NCBI GenBank assembly: GCA_027924585.1
Contig: BSBM01000125.1
Coordinates: forward strand, 4,345,001-4,409,000
Origin: Larix kaempferi
Lineage: Eukaryota > Streptophyta > Pinopsida > Pinales > Pinaceae
Reading direction: 5' to 3'
DNA: 64,000 nucleotides
The notes beneath the pieces are model-generated. The model was not told where the DNA came from. It saw nothing but the letters and a program-made list of their open reading frames with translations, and did not search any database. The stretch's first letter is position 1; each line of letters starts with the position of its first letter. This document shows positions 38,658-49,606 of the stretch, in pieces. The position numbers and the translations under genes were made by a program.

Positions 38658-40894
38658 ATGGATCTAAAGCTCACATCTTCCAACTGTGTTGAGTGGAAAT
38701 CCAAGATGGCTCTCTTCATGAGAACAAAGGGCTTCACCTGAATACTCAACGGAACGATGGTAGAACCTCTCAGTGCAGTTGAAAAGTCCAAGTACTTGGA
38801 TAGGCTTGATGAAGCAATTGGTCTCCTCCTTCTCTCAATTTCTGATGATCTTCACTTCCATGTCATCGATCTTACATCTCCTAAAGAGGTTTGGGACAAG
38901 CTCGAATCTCTTTTTGGACAAAAAGATGATATGAAAGGACACAAATTGGAGAATGAGCTCATATGTTAGAGTACTGACAGTTTCAAATCTATCAATGCCT
39001 TCCTCACCAAGTTCAAAATCTTGAAATCATAGTTGAAAAGATATGAGATAGTGAAAGAAGACAAGCAGCTTATACATGCCATTCTCTCAAAGTTGGGGGA
39101 AAAGTTCTCAGTTTTTGTCTCTACATTCCAGTCAGTTAGGTTGTCCATTCCAAAATGGAAGTTTCCCTCACTTGATGATTTCATCCGATATCTTACTCAA
39201 GAGGAAAAGAAGTTGATCTCTATGGGAATGATCAAACCCAAATTGGATTCAGCTCTTACAGCTACAGAGAGAGCGAATGGTAAAGGCAAGCAAAAGATTT
39301 CTGACAAGAGATCAAATGACACAAAGTCCATAGATAGTTCATACTAGTCAGATGAGGTTTCGAACTCAAGGAAGACAAAGCATTCTCGGAAGAAAAGACC
39401 CAAGTGCACCTATTGTCTTAAAGGTGTCGATCTTGAGAGTGACTATATGAGGAAAGCTATATATATGATGGCGCAGTTACTTAAGAAGAACAATACTCTT
39501 ATGCCTGCATGTACAAAGAAGAAAGATCCTGATACTGAACCTTCTAGATCTGAAGGCAAAGAAAGATGTCATGCCCTCATGGAAAATGCATCAACAGATT
39601 CTTCTTTCATCATAGATTCAGGAGCATTGAGACACATGTCTTCCTGCAAAGATCTCTTATCCAGTTTCAAAAGCTCAATTGGCCCTTCTATCAAATTGGG
39701 AAATGATTCAGAAGTCTCCTCTAAGGGGAGTGGAAGAATCAATCTTGACTCAGGTTACTTTTTTAATGTGCTTTATGTTCCTTCTCTTGCAACAAATCTA
39801 CTTTCAATGTACCAAATGACCCATGTTGGAGAGCCCAAAAGAGTGATATTTTCTCCAAATGAAGTTGAGTTACAAGACATGGTTTCAGGGGAAATCATCT
39901 CAAAAGGTGTTGCAAACCATGAGACAAAACTGTATGAGTTTTCCCACTTCTTACCTCTCTCAAAGGAGTATGCTCTTCTCTCCCATATTCATGAAGAGAG
40001 TAGACTATCACATCCCAACCACAAGCTAGCTCAAGATGTGGTTGAAGGTATTCCAAATAGCAAGATTGCTCATGGAACCTGCAAAGATTGTTCTAAGAGG
40101 ATTGAGAAAAGGAGGAATCATGAAGAAGTGCAAATGCTAGATCCAGATTCACAAGAACCTGAAGATCTAGAACCTATTGGTTCAACTCCTATGGCCAAAA
40201 AGTCCATCACTACTACATCCACTAGGGATCTTGTTGAAGATCCATCATCAGATTCTAGTTCTTTTGATAAAAATTCACCTATGATGACTCAAGGTAGATA
40301 TGAGAGATCTACATGCAGCGTCAAAAGCAGGTTCATGATGTTCCCACGTCATCAGATTCAGATTTTAAAAGTGATGATGAGGTAGCTTCACTTGCTTCTT
40401 CACATGAGCTTTCAGATTTTGAGTTTGAGAGTGATGATGAGTTTCAAGAGAGCGAAGTCCCATCACATGATAGTTCATATTTGTAGTATGAGACATCAAC
40501 TTCACATGTTTCTCCTCATGATATTTCAGATTCACAGTTTGCATGTGATGATGAGCCATTTCTACTTGCTTCTCCTCACGAGAGTTCAGATTTAGAGCCT
40601 GGATGTGATGATGATCCAGTTATGGATACATCTCCACATTATATTTTAGATTCAGAGCTTGGGAGTGTTGACAAGCTCCAAGAGAGAACACCATCATCAC
40701 ATGGAAGATCAAATTCATAGTATGATAGTGAATATGATGAAGATAAAATGCTAGATCCAGATCCACAAGAACCTGAAGATCTAGCAAATGATAATGAGGA
40801 CTTGGGAGATTCAGTCCCTTATGATCTCTCAACTGATTTTCCTCCTCTTTTGAGACAGGAAGCCACTACTCTCATTGGTGATACAATTGATTGA
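38658..40894 (+). pseudogene. Copia gag and protease with an acidic repeat extension (element C)
   Basis: ATG at 38658 opens a frame that continues to 40385 with four stops (38739, 38967, 39030, 39345). Gag shows WKSKMALFMRTKGF and a UBN2-type segment (PKEVWDKLESLFGQKD). A zinc knuckle CTYC... has lost its His and last Cys. The protease motif is IIDSGA, followed by the usual NVLYVPSLATNLLS segment and an HPNHKLAQ...CKDC zinc-site remnant. A frameshift near 40320-40360 leads into a Ser/Asp/Glu-rich region to TGA at 40892-40894. That region is built of diverged units with (S)PHD/ES(S)D and DDE, and the phrase LDPD(S/P)QEPEDL occurs twice. Confidence 0.85.
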
Positions 40895-41196
40895 CAAAGA
40901 ACCACATCAGGTTTTCAAGATGGAAGGTTTCATCCTTCTCACATTACTGATCCTTTTCAGATTGATCAACCCTTCTTTCGAAAAGAAGGACACTTGCCTC
41001 CTTCAGGGATAATTGTTGACATGTTATTTTAGCATCCTTCAGTTTATTTTGAGGGAGGGATTTCTTCGCACTGGTTTTTCCCTCTTTCCTCACTTAGTTT
41101 ATTTAGATTGATTGTACGGGATGACCTTTGGTCTCAGTCACTAGGGCCCTATTTTGTTTTTTGGTTATTATCTCATAGTATAGCTTGCGGGGAGGG

Positions 41197-42102
41197 TGTT
41201 GGAATATCCACACCATCATTCTGTATTTTGCATGCATGCATGCAAATCTACATGTTTTTCATGCTTTGCATGCCACTGCATGCATCCAGTCATCATCATG
41301 GTTGTCTCCCCAGCACCTAGAGCTTGGTTCTAGCTCTCAAGAGCCTGTCTATAGCTCCCAATTGGCCTCCTACCTACCTAATGCGCCCTCTTTGACTTCT
41401 CTGCATGGTAAGTGCACCTTTCCCACCTACCACAACCATTTTGGGTGCCTTTTCTCACCTACCACTAGTTATCACTCAGTTAGGGCGCCTTATCTCACCT
41501 ACCAGGAGTTATCATTCAGTTAGTGCATTGATTGAGTAGTTCTTCCACTAATTACTCATACTAACTGCTTATAGCTTCTACTTAGCTAGTTCTGGAGTTC
41601 CACTTGACTATTTGACAGCCTCATGCGCCCCCCTTGGAGTCTCCATTCCCTGATTTATGCCTAGATGGTTCTGTTAGATTCAATTAGACACACTTGACTG
41701 ACTATTACCATTTATGACTGATACTATTGATAGGATGATGTCTCCATTGTTATCCAAGCTAGACTTTGAGTTAGGAAGCCTCATGCACCCACCTTGGAGT
41801 CTCCATTCCTTGATTTATGGCTAGATAGTTCTGTTAGACTCAGTTGGTCACACTTGATTGAATCTTACCAGTTGTGACTGATACTACCGACTCGATGATA
41901 TCTCCATAGTTATTCATGCTCGTCTTTGAGCTCAGATTCGAATTCCCTACTTGGCTAATTGGAATCCTATATGATGCCTCATCATTGATTATTGTAACAC
42001 TTTCTCTACATTCATTATTCATTGTATGATATTGACATTGTCCATTATTCTGTGTTTATGAGTGATTATTGAATGCATGCTTCTTGTTATTTGCAAATAA
42101 TC
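41197..42102 (+). repeat. 3' LTR of Copia element C
   Basis: Partner of 37376-38280, preceded by the purine tract. Beyond it the chromovirus LTR resumes at TAGAAATCAATTTATCAG, matching about 59150. Confidence 0.85.
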
Positions 42103-42287
42103 CTGAGAATTAGAAATCAATTTATCAGATGTATAAAGTCAACTAAGTAAACTGAAATAATACTTAGCAGAAATATAATAAGGGTTCAAATTCCAAAATT
42201 GGGGTTTACATTTCCCCTCCCCTTAAGTTTTCACTGTCCTTGGTGTTAAATAGTTTTGCAAAACAACAAATAGCATAATAAGCAAAT

Positions 42288-43500
42288 TCAGTTTGTGTCA
42301 TGTACTTCTTTGAACAAGAAAGGGTATGCTACTCGCATTTCCCTTTCCATTTCCTAGGTAGCCTATTCAGGCTTATAGTGCTCCCATTTCACTTTTACTT
42401 GAACAATGGTTCGATTCCGAAGTACTGCCTCTTTCCGATCTAGTATGAATATAGGGTCTGTCTAGAAGTCTCCTTCTGATTCAACCTGAATCACATGCCA
42501 GTTTACAATATGCTTAGGATCATATACATTTTTCTTCAGCAATGAAACATGAAACACATCATGCACTTTAAAATTTGTTGGTAAAGCTAACTGATAAGCA
42601 ACAGGGCCTACTCTAGCAATTATTTGGAAAGTACCACAAAATCTTGGTGCAAGTTTGGAAACCTTGCCCAAGCTCAAAGAAATTTTCTTTGCTTTCACTC
42701 TTAGGAATACATGATCCCCCACTTCAAATTTTTTATGTTCTCTATCCTGATCAGCATAGCTTTTCTACCTATCTTGGACAGTTTTAAGTTTGTTTTTACT
42801 TTCTACACAATGTTTCTAGTTCAGCTAGCATTTTGGGACCCATCACAATCTGATTTACCGGATCGTCCAAAGTCATAGGGGTTTTACACTTTTTTCCATA
42901 CAACACTTCGAAAGGACTCATTCCTACAGAAGTTTGGTAACCATTGTTGTAGGAAAATTTAGCCAAGTGTAGGTAGTTTTACCACTGCTTTGGGTTATCC
43001 ATGACATACAAGCGAAGCATGTACTCAAGGATTTGGTTCATCCTCTTGGTCTGTCCATCCATTTGTAGATGGTAGGATGTACTAAAACTTAGTTTAGTCC
43101 CCAAACCTGCAAACGGATCCCTCCAAAATTGTGAGGTGAACTTGGTGTCCCTGTCAGATATAATCACCTTTGGAATTCCATGAAGTCGAAATACTTCTTT
43201 CATAAAAACCTCTGCAATGTTTATTGCCTTTAAAGTGGATTTGACTAGTATAAAGTGAGCTTCCTTAGTCAATTTTTCCACCACAACCATGATAGCATCA
43301 TGATGCTTGTTATTTTTAGGCAACTTGGTGATAAAATCCATAGAAATGGTCTCCCATTTCCATTCTGGTACAGGTATAGGCTGCAATAAACCAGCTGGAT
43401 GTTGATGTTCTATTTTCACCCGCTGACAGTCCATGCATTTTCCAATGTATTCATCAATTTCTGATTTCAGTCTAGGCCAATAATGTTGGTTTTTTAACAA
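42288..43500 (-). pseudogene. Chromovirus integrase with chromodomain
   Basis: On the minus strand 43500-42979 has the zinc-site end (CMDCQRVK), MDFITKLP for the first catalytic Asp, IISDRDTKFTS for the second and the HLQMDGQTKRMNQ segment, where the third acidic residue (usually E in QTER) is replaced by K. A broken linker leads to GTFQIIARVGPVAYQLALP and VFHVSLLKK (42722-42462), the GPY/F module. The chromodomain follows, containing VLRNRTIVQVKVKWEHY, with two stops, ending at TGA 42290-42288. The enzyme would insert the DNA copy and the chromodomain would guide it to chromatin. Confidence 0.93.
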
Positions 43501-44423
43501 CTTTCATTATTTTCTGATAACCTGGATGACAAGAGTATGGTCTTTTGTGAAATTCATCTAAAATCAATTGCTTTAATTCTGGACAATCCGGTATGTACAA
43601 TCTGTTTTTAAATGGCAGCAATCCATCCTTGGATTTGCTGTAATCAGTTGCTTACAGATCTAAATTTTCTGCAAGACACTTTTGTCTTATTTTCAGATAT
43701 TTTTGGTCTTTTTCAGTTGTTGTCTGGATCTGCAATATTAAATCAGACGGAAAATTGTTAACTGAAGACATATTTAGTAGGTGCATGCACCTACAAAGTG
43801 CATCAACAATTTATTTTCTTTTCCTTTGTTATGCTGAATTTCAAAGTCGAACTCACTTAAGAAAGCCAACCACCTTGCTTGCCTTCCATTCAGATTTGGA
43901 TGTTCAAAAGATATTTCATCCCAATGTGATCAGTTTTCAAAACAAACCTTTTCCCAACAAGGTAATGTTGCCACATTTTTAAAGAATGAATTATGGAAGC
44001 CAGTTCTAAATCATGCGTCACATAGTTTACTTCATGCATTTTCATCTTTCTAGATTCATACCCAATGACGGAACCGTCTTGCGTTAGCACGCCTCCCAAG
44101 CCATCCTTGCACGCATCCGTGCATACAACAAAATCACCATATGGATCAACCACTTTGAGAATAGGACCGGAGGTGAGCAACTGTTTCATCTTAGCGAAAC
44201 TTGCTTCACACTTGGTTGTCCAATGAAACTTAACTTCCTTTCTCTGAAGAGAGGTAATGGGATGGGCTACTTTGGAAAATCCTTCAATAAATTTCGGGTA
44301 GTACCTGGCCAATCCTAAGAAAGAGAGGACATTGCTTACATTTTGGGGAGTAGGCCAGTTCATTAGGGCCTTGATCTTATCGGGATCAATCACAATTTCT
44401 TGCGCTAAGATAATGTGGCGCAA
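43501..44423 (-). pseudogene. Chromovirus RNase H domain
   Basis: The clear part is 44423-43890: the RT thumb and connection (NVLSFLGLARYYPKFIEGFS, ITSLQRK) followed by RNase H with CTDACKDGLGGVL holding the first catalytic Asp, ESRKMKMHEVNY and LKTDH. The rest, to the integrase start, is broken by stops. RNase H degrades the RNA template during reverse transcription. Confidence 0.92.
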
Positions 44424-44468
44424 GTAATGTATTTGTCCCTTGTAGAAATCACACTTGGATAACTTTGC

Positions 44469-45160
44469 TTAAAGTTGATTTTCTCTTAAAATTTGCAGCA
44501 CTAACCTTAGGTGTTCCTCATGCTCTTTTTCATTCTTCAAATAGATGAGTATGTCATCAATAAACACCACAACAAATTTATCCAAGCACTTGCTGAAAAC
44601 ATTATTCATCAAGCACATAAACGTGGCTGGTGCATTCATCAAACCGAATGGCATCACCACAAATTCATAATTCCCATAACGGGTTCGGAAAGCTGTTTTG
44701 TGCACATCTTCCTCTTTAATTCTGATTTGATGATAACCCGACCTTAGATCAGTTTTTGAAAAGACAGTAGCACCCCAAACCCGATCGAACAGATTAACTA
44801 TCCTTGGCAAGGGATATTGATTCTTGATATTCACTTTATTCAGTTTTATATAATCAATGCATAGTCAGAATGTGCCATACTTCTTGCGCACAAAGATCAC
44901 TGGTGCTCCCCATGGGGACACACTCAAGTGGATATAACCTTTTTCCAATATCTCCTGCAGTTGTGCTTTCAGCTCAATCAATTTAGGTGTACTCATTCGA
45001 TAAGGTGCCTTAGAATTTGGTACTGTTCCTAGGGACAAGTCTATGGTAAAATCCAGTTCTCATCTAGGAGGTAACTCCAGAATCTCCTCGGGAAACACAT
45101 CCTCAAATTCAGCCAAACAGGATGTTTTGTGAAATCTGAAATTTCATTTTGTTTATTTTA
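44469..45160 (-). pseudogene. Chromovirus reverse transcriptase
   Basis: From about 45130 the frame gives fingers-domain segments ([13 protein letters not shown], a broken CIDY) and then, at 44834-44469, [36 protein letters not shown] and the catalytic box FIDDIL. Stops occur upstream of 44834 and after RENQL. Catalytic residues of the palm are present in this segment. Confidence 0.93.
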
Positions 45161-45226
45161 TGTCATGTCGACAGCATAAATTTTACACCCCTTACGCGCA
45201 TTTATTTTCAGTTGATGCGCAGAAAT

Positions 45227-45718
45227 TTACCTTAATTTCACTGCTCTCAATATTCCTTGAATCTTTTCAAGGTGTCCCACATCATTCATGAAATTGACAA
45301 ATTTTTTATAGCAGTCAATAATAGCCCTATGTTTTTCCAACCAATCCATACCGATAAGCACATCGTAGGATCCTAACGGCCAAACATTTAGATCTGCACT
45401 AGTGTAGGATTCATTCAGCTTCAAGGGACATTGATTCACTACCTCATAAACTTTCCTTTTTGTCCCTATTGCCATTTGAACCAGCCAAGGCTGCATGTAC
45501 TTGTTTTTACTAAGTTTGCATGACTCACATAGTTTTGGGTCTACATAACTTTTACATGCACCATAATCAATCAAGATAGACACGAGTGTCCCGGAAAGCA
45601 TACCTTCAACTTCGATTACATAGGCTTGATGTTCTTCTTGATGGTTGTTCAATGCAGCATAGATTTTCGAGCTCCGTGCTATGTCTTGAACCATCAAAGC
45701 CTCTTGCAGATTATGCAC
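45227..45718 (-). pseudogene. Chromovirus protease
   Basis: A retropepsin-like domain: LVSILIDYGACKSYV, where the usual D-S/T-G-A active site has become DYGA, so the enzyme would be inactive. It is followed by WPLGSYDVLIGMDWLEKH, the conserved flap and C-terminal motif (DVILGMDWL in relatives). The protease would cut the polyprotein during particle maturation. Confidence 0.88.
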
Positions 45719-45719
45719 A

Positions 45720-46845
45720 GGTTTGCTTATGTCCTTTTTATGAGGACAATCGTACCATCGGTGGTTTTATCCATAGCCTCAGCACTTGAGTAGTGGCTTA
45801 GATGGTGTAGGTTCTAGTTTCCTGGTGCATTCAGTGTTAAACTTCTTAATGGGTGGAACAAACTTGGATTGTGGCTTGCTTCCCTCAAACTTGTTGCTGA
45901 AAGGTACCCATGTAGCTTGATTTCTAAAATGGTTGGGCTTGTGTCCTTTCTTCCTGCTCTCATATTTCATTTTCTTCTTTTCATTTCACCTTTTTGACAC
46001 TTCAGCTCTGTTCTTCCCCTGCTCATAACATAGTCTAGCTTTTCTAAAAGCATCTTCCAAAGTCTTGGGATCTTCAAACTCTATCCGTTCCTTGTGTACC
46101 CAAACAGTAAGCAATTCAGGAAATGCTCAATTCTGACTTTTTCATCCTGGATGTAAGGAACGTACTTGAGCAGTTCCAGAAATTTAATGATTAGTTCCTC
46201 TATGGTTTGCTATCCTAATTTAAGGTCGTATATTTCTTTTACCTTTTTGTCAAAGTACCTTTCAAACAGGTACTTATGTTTGAAGAATGTTGCAAAAGTT
46301 TTCCACTTTACCTTCTTCTCGTTGATAGAGCGGGTCATCTTGAGATCATCCCACCAAGGTGACGCTTAACCCTGCAGGTTGAAAACAACAATTCTAGCCT
46401 TTATAAGGCTGGAATAGTCGAACATGCATAAGTACTTTTCCATGTCCCTCAGCCACAGTTCTGTTTCTTCTCCAGTTTTGATTTCTCCATTGAAAATAGG
46501 AGGCTTGATTTTTCTCAATTGTGAATGTAAATGATTTACTTTTCCAGTCTTCTTTTTCTTCTTAGGAATGTAATCTTCAAAATATTTTCCATGTGACTCT
46601 CCGTCACTGACATCCATGTTGTAGCTCGTAGAATTTCTTGGAGGTGTAGTCTTGAATTTTGAATTTCTCTTTGTGACTTTTTTTTCTGCATGTTGCTCCT
46701 TCAGTGTTGGGAGGTGATTGTTTTCCGTCTTTTTCAACTTTTGTAGTAGAATAGCATTTATTTCTCGTTGCTCTTCAAATTTTTTAATGTTTTCTTCTTT
46801 GATGCTTATTAGCTCGGCTTTTAGACTTTTGACTGTCTCCAACAT
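45720..46845 (-). pseudogene. Chromovirus gag with zinc knuckle
   Basis: An N-terminal Lys/Glu-rich coiled-coil-like part (46845-46620) is followed by the capsid segment KIKPPIFNGE and a W-L-RDMEKYL motif typical of plant gypsy gag. The frame is then broken at 46368 and continues with WWDDLK and FF-KYL-E segments to about 46090. A damaged CCHC knuckle near 45780-45730 retains NHRWYDCPHK with the first Cys and a Trp position altered. Gag would form the particle and bind the RNA. Confidence 0.87.
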
Positions 46846-47150
46846 CTCCCTGGATGTTGTCGCTCCTTGTGGAGAATTCTAGTTTCTCCCGTGCCTGTGG
46901 GCCATCTCTGCTCGCTGACTGGAAGTTTCTACAGCCATCCCTCCTTCCTGTTCCACAGAATTTATTTCTGTCATTATTATTTCAGCCAAGGTGTTATCTA
47001 AATGTGGCCAATCAGTTGTTTGTTGGAAGTTATAAACAACAATGTAATTATATAAAAAAATTACAGACAGTATGCTACAGGAATTTTAATTATTTATTTC
47101 TGAAAAAAAAAACACAGCATTCACGCAATGAACCTAAGGTCCTAGTGTAG

Positions 47151-47169
47151 TGGCTGTGCTCTGATACCA
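47151..47169 (-). promoter_or_regulatory. Primer binding site of the giant chromovirus
   Basis: The minus strand reads TGGTATCAGAGCACAGCC, beginning three bases inside the 5' LTR end at 47173. The first twelve bases are those used by plant LTR elements primed with initiator methionine tRNA. Confidence 0.85.
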
Positions 47170-47679
47170 ATTTGTCATGTCTCCTCTACGCGTTTTTTGT
47201 TTGTTTGAAAAGAATTCTGACCAATCAAACAAATGCAGAAAATAACGTACTTGCTGTCTTCACAGCCTATTTAGTGAAATTCTGAGTGTGAGTACAATAA
47301 ATGTCATTAATATTTTGATGCTTTTCAAACAAGTGCCAACTATGACAGCGTGACTAATCATCACTGCGCTAGTCACCAACTCAAATATACATTGGAGGTA
47401 TGATCACTACGTTCTGCACACTTACATCAATATGAGACTCACCTCAACATAAATTTATACTATCATTAATAACTATATTAATTTCATTAATATGTTATTA
47501 AGTATTGACTACGACTCATTAAAGTATTAATGTGGATACCATTAATCTCTACATGGCTACAGGCTGCGCCAGGGTATTAACCGACAACCTAAGCATTAAC
47601 ATTATTTATTATAACCATGCATGTGAACATAAAGGATAAACCATTGCAAATGAAACATCAAATTATTGTTATAAACATT

Positions 47680-47714
47680 ATACATATATATATATATATA
47701 TATATATATTACCA

Positions 47715-47746
<32 letters not shown>

Positions 47747-47751
47747 TACCA

Positions 47752-47783
<32 letters not shown>

Positions 47784-47788
47784 TACCA

Positions 47789-47834
<46 letters not shown>
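47680..47834. repeat. Expanded (AT)n / ACCATCTAAT array
   Basis: Runs of ATATAT are separated three times by TTACCATCTAAT, about 155 bases. The left LTR has one such spacer with shorter runs at 25605-25645, so the array grew after the two LTRs were formed. Confidence 0.85.
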
Positions 47835-47837
<3 letters not shown>

Positions 47838-48905
47838 ACTTGAGGTCTTTGCAACTATGTACAAACGTTACCAAGTAAATATATTTTATAACTTGATGTA
47901 ATAATGTAGACTTTAAAACATTATAATATATATATTATTACATAATATATATATAAACATTGATATAGGACTTAAGCGCTAATCAAATTATCATAATCCA
48001 ATACTTAATTCATAGGCTTCCATTTGAAATGGATTTAGATCAACAACGAATAATTCGATAACCATAATACAAGGGTTATGTAATAAAGATGGTGCCAAAG
48101 ATTAATGGCCCAACATAATAGTCAAGTTATATACAGTCATACAACAATAGTAATGTGAACATAACCAAGCTAATCCACGAAGGGATTATGGGTTCACAAG
48201 CATTGACATGGATACAATAGTTATAACCCACCGTAATGAAATGTGAATAAAACACTAGTTATACACAAACATGCCAATGATCCTTTCCAACGTGTAAAAC
48301 CACACACATAAGCAGACACTGGTTCGATACTTAACAAGTTCGTTTCACGGGGTGGTGAGTTGGCTATGCCACGTAGGCCTACCCAAACCTTAACCAAAGT
48401 TTTGAACCCTGCTGGGTGCCACATGCAAGGTACACGAGACTTCTCAATGACGTCATGGAGTGGGATGGTCGAGCTGCGTAATTTTTCTCGGGTCCATGTG
48501 GACACTGGTTGGTCCACATTAAATGTGAGCTCCTCCTTGCAGCTGCAACGTGCTGTACTTCCACGAGTTGTACGACGTACTACGCAGTATCCCTTAATGC
48601 ATCAGTTGGTAATCACCGTTGATCTCAGCGTTGTTTAGTTTTTTGGTAAACGAGTTACATTTAACACCCTTGATCCAGCATTGAAACATTTTGGTGTCCA
48701 GTTGTTATACGACCTAGCCTTCAATGCCACCACCACCGGGTTCAGTGATCACTTGACATTCCATCGTCGGTTGTAGGCTAAAGTTTGTAAAGGCCAAGCA
48801 TGACTACGTATTGATTGTTACTGTGATGAATCTATGAGCAGAGTGTTGTTGCTCTGAGGCAGCATGCTATGCCATGAGTTCTAAGATGATTTCAATGCCA
48901 TGGGT

Positions 48906-49594
48906 TGTTGATGTATATGTAACTTCGGAATGTATTTCATATATGTATATTGTACTCCTATAGATATGGTATTATTCCTCTATACGGAAGTGTTTGTATT
49001 CCTATAGAGATGTTACTATTCCTCTATATGAAAGTGTCGTCATTTATATTGTAAGTGTCGTAACTTATACTTGATGGGTTATTAGACCACCTTGTTGGGG
49101 TCGGCCTTGTATAAGTCATGTGGGTCGAAGGGTTATTAGACCACCCTATTGGGGGTCGGCCATGTGGGTCAAAGGGTTATTAGACCACCCTATTGGGTGT
49201 CGTCCTAGTCAGCATTATGTTATGTGGTTAAGTTAAGGCCGACCTAATTAAGGTTATTAGGCAAGTCAAGTCAAGTATAAATAGAGTGCGGGAGGCACCC
49301 TATTTGATCATTCTATTCTCTCACACACTCTTTGGAATGTGGTGCACTTGTGGAGGAGGAGAAGCTGTTGCTAAGAGATGTCTATCTCTTATGCTTGGGT
49401 TGTATCATTGCTCTATCTATCTTTGAGGAAGTTTTTGGGGTTTTTCACCTTTATGGTTTTCCCCAAGTAAACTTTGTGTCTCTTCTGTGCTTGCATTATA
49501 GTGTCCATGATTGATATGCTGTAGATATGTTGTACATGTTGTTCTCTTAGTTAATATCCTAGGTCAGATTGAAGTAAATTCTGAAAAAATAACA
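48906..49594 (+). repeat. 5' LTR of Copia element D
   Basis: U3 contains three copies of a GGGTTATTAGACCACC repeat (starting about 49076, 49130 and 49174), a repeated AGTGTCGT, and TATAAATAGAG near 49276 as the likely TATA box. Its end ATAACA joins the primer site directly. Confidence 0.93.
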
Positions 49595-49606
49595 TGGTAT
49601 CAGAGC

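Larger units (their letters stand above)
37376..42102 (+). mobile_element. Copia element C with gag-protease only, in the chromovirus LTR
   Basis: LTRs of about 905 bp lie at 37376-38280 and 41197-42102. The right one starts TGTTGGAATATCC after a purine tract (GCGGGGAGGG, about 41187-41196); the left start is altered to AGTTGG. No clear target duplication remains, and about 40 bases of the host LTR are missing at the right end. Both LTRs carry TGCATGCATGCATGC near the start. The interior holds gag, protease and part of the integrase zinc region, then an acidic repeat region. RT, RNase H and the integrase core are absent, so it is non-autonomous. A primer site could not be recognised after 38280. 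Confidence 0.85.
25088..42211 (-). repeat. 3' LTR of the giant chromovirus (three segments)
   Basis: The LTR is made of 25088-28477, 35980-37375 and about 42103-42211, interrupted by Copia elements at 28478-35979 and 37376-42102. It ends in GGGGTTTACA (plus strand) next to the polypurine tract. The outer end is TC instead of TG, one change. Compared with the right LTR it has lost about 40 bases where the second Copia element sits. Without insertions it is about 4.9 kb. An (AT)n tract with the spacer ACCATCTAAT lies at 25605-25790. Confidence 0.9.
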
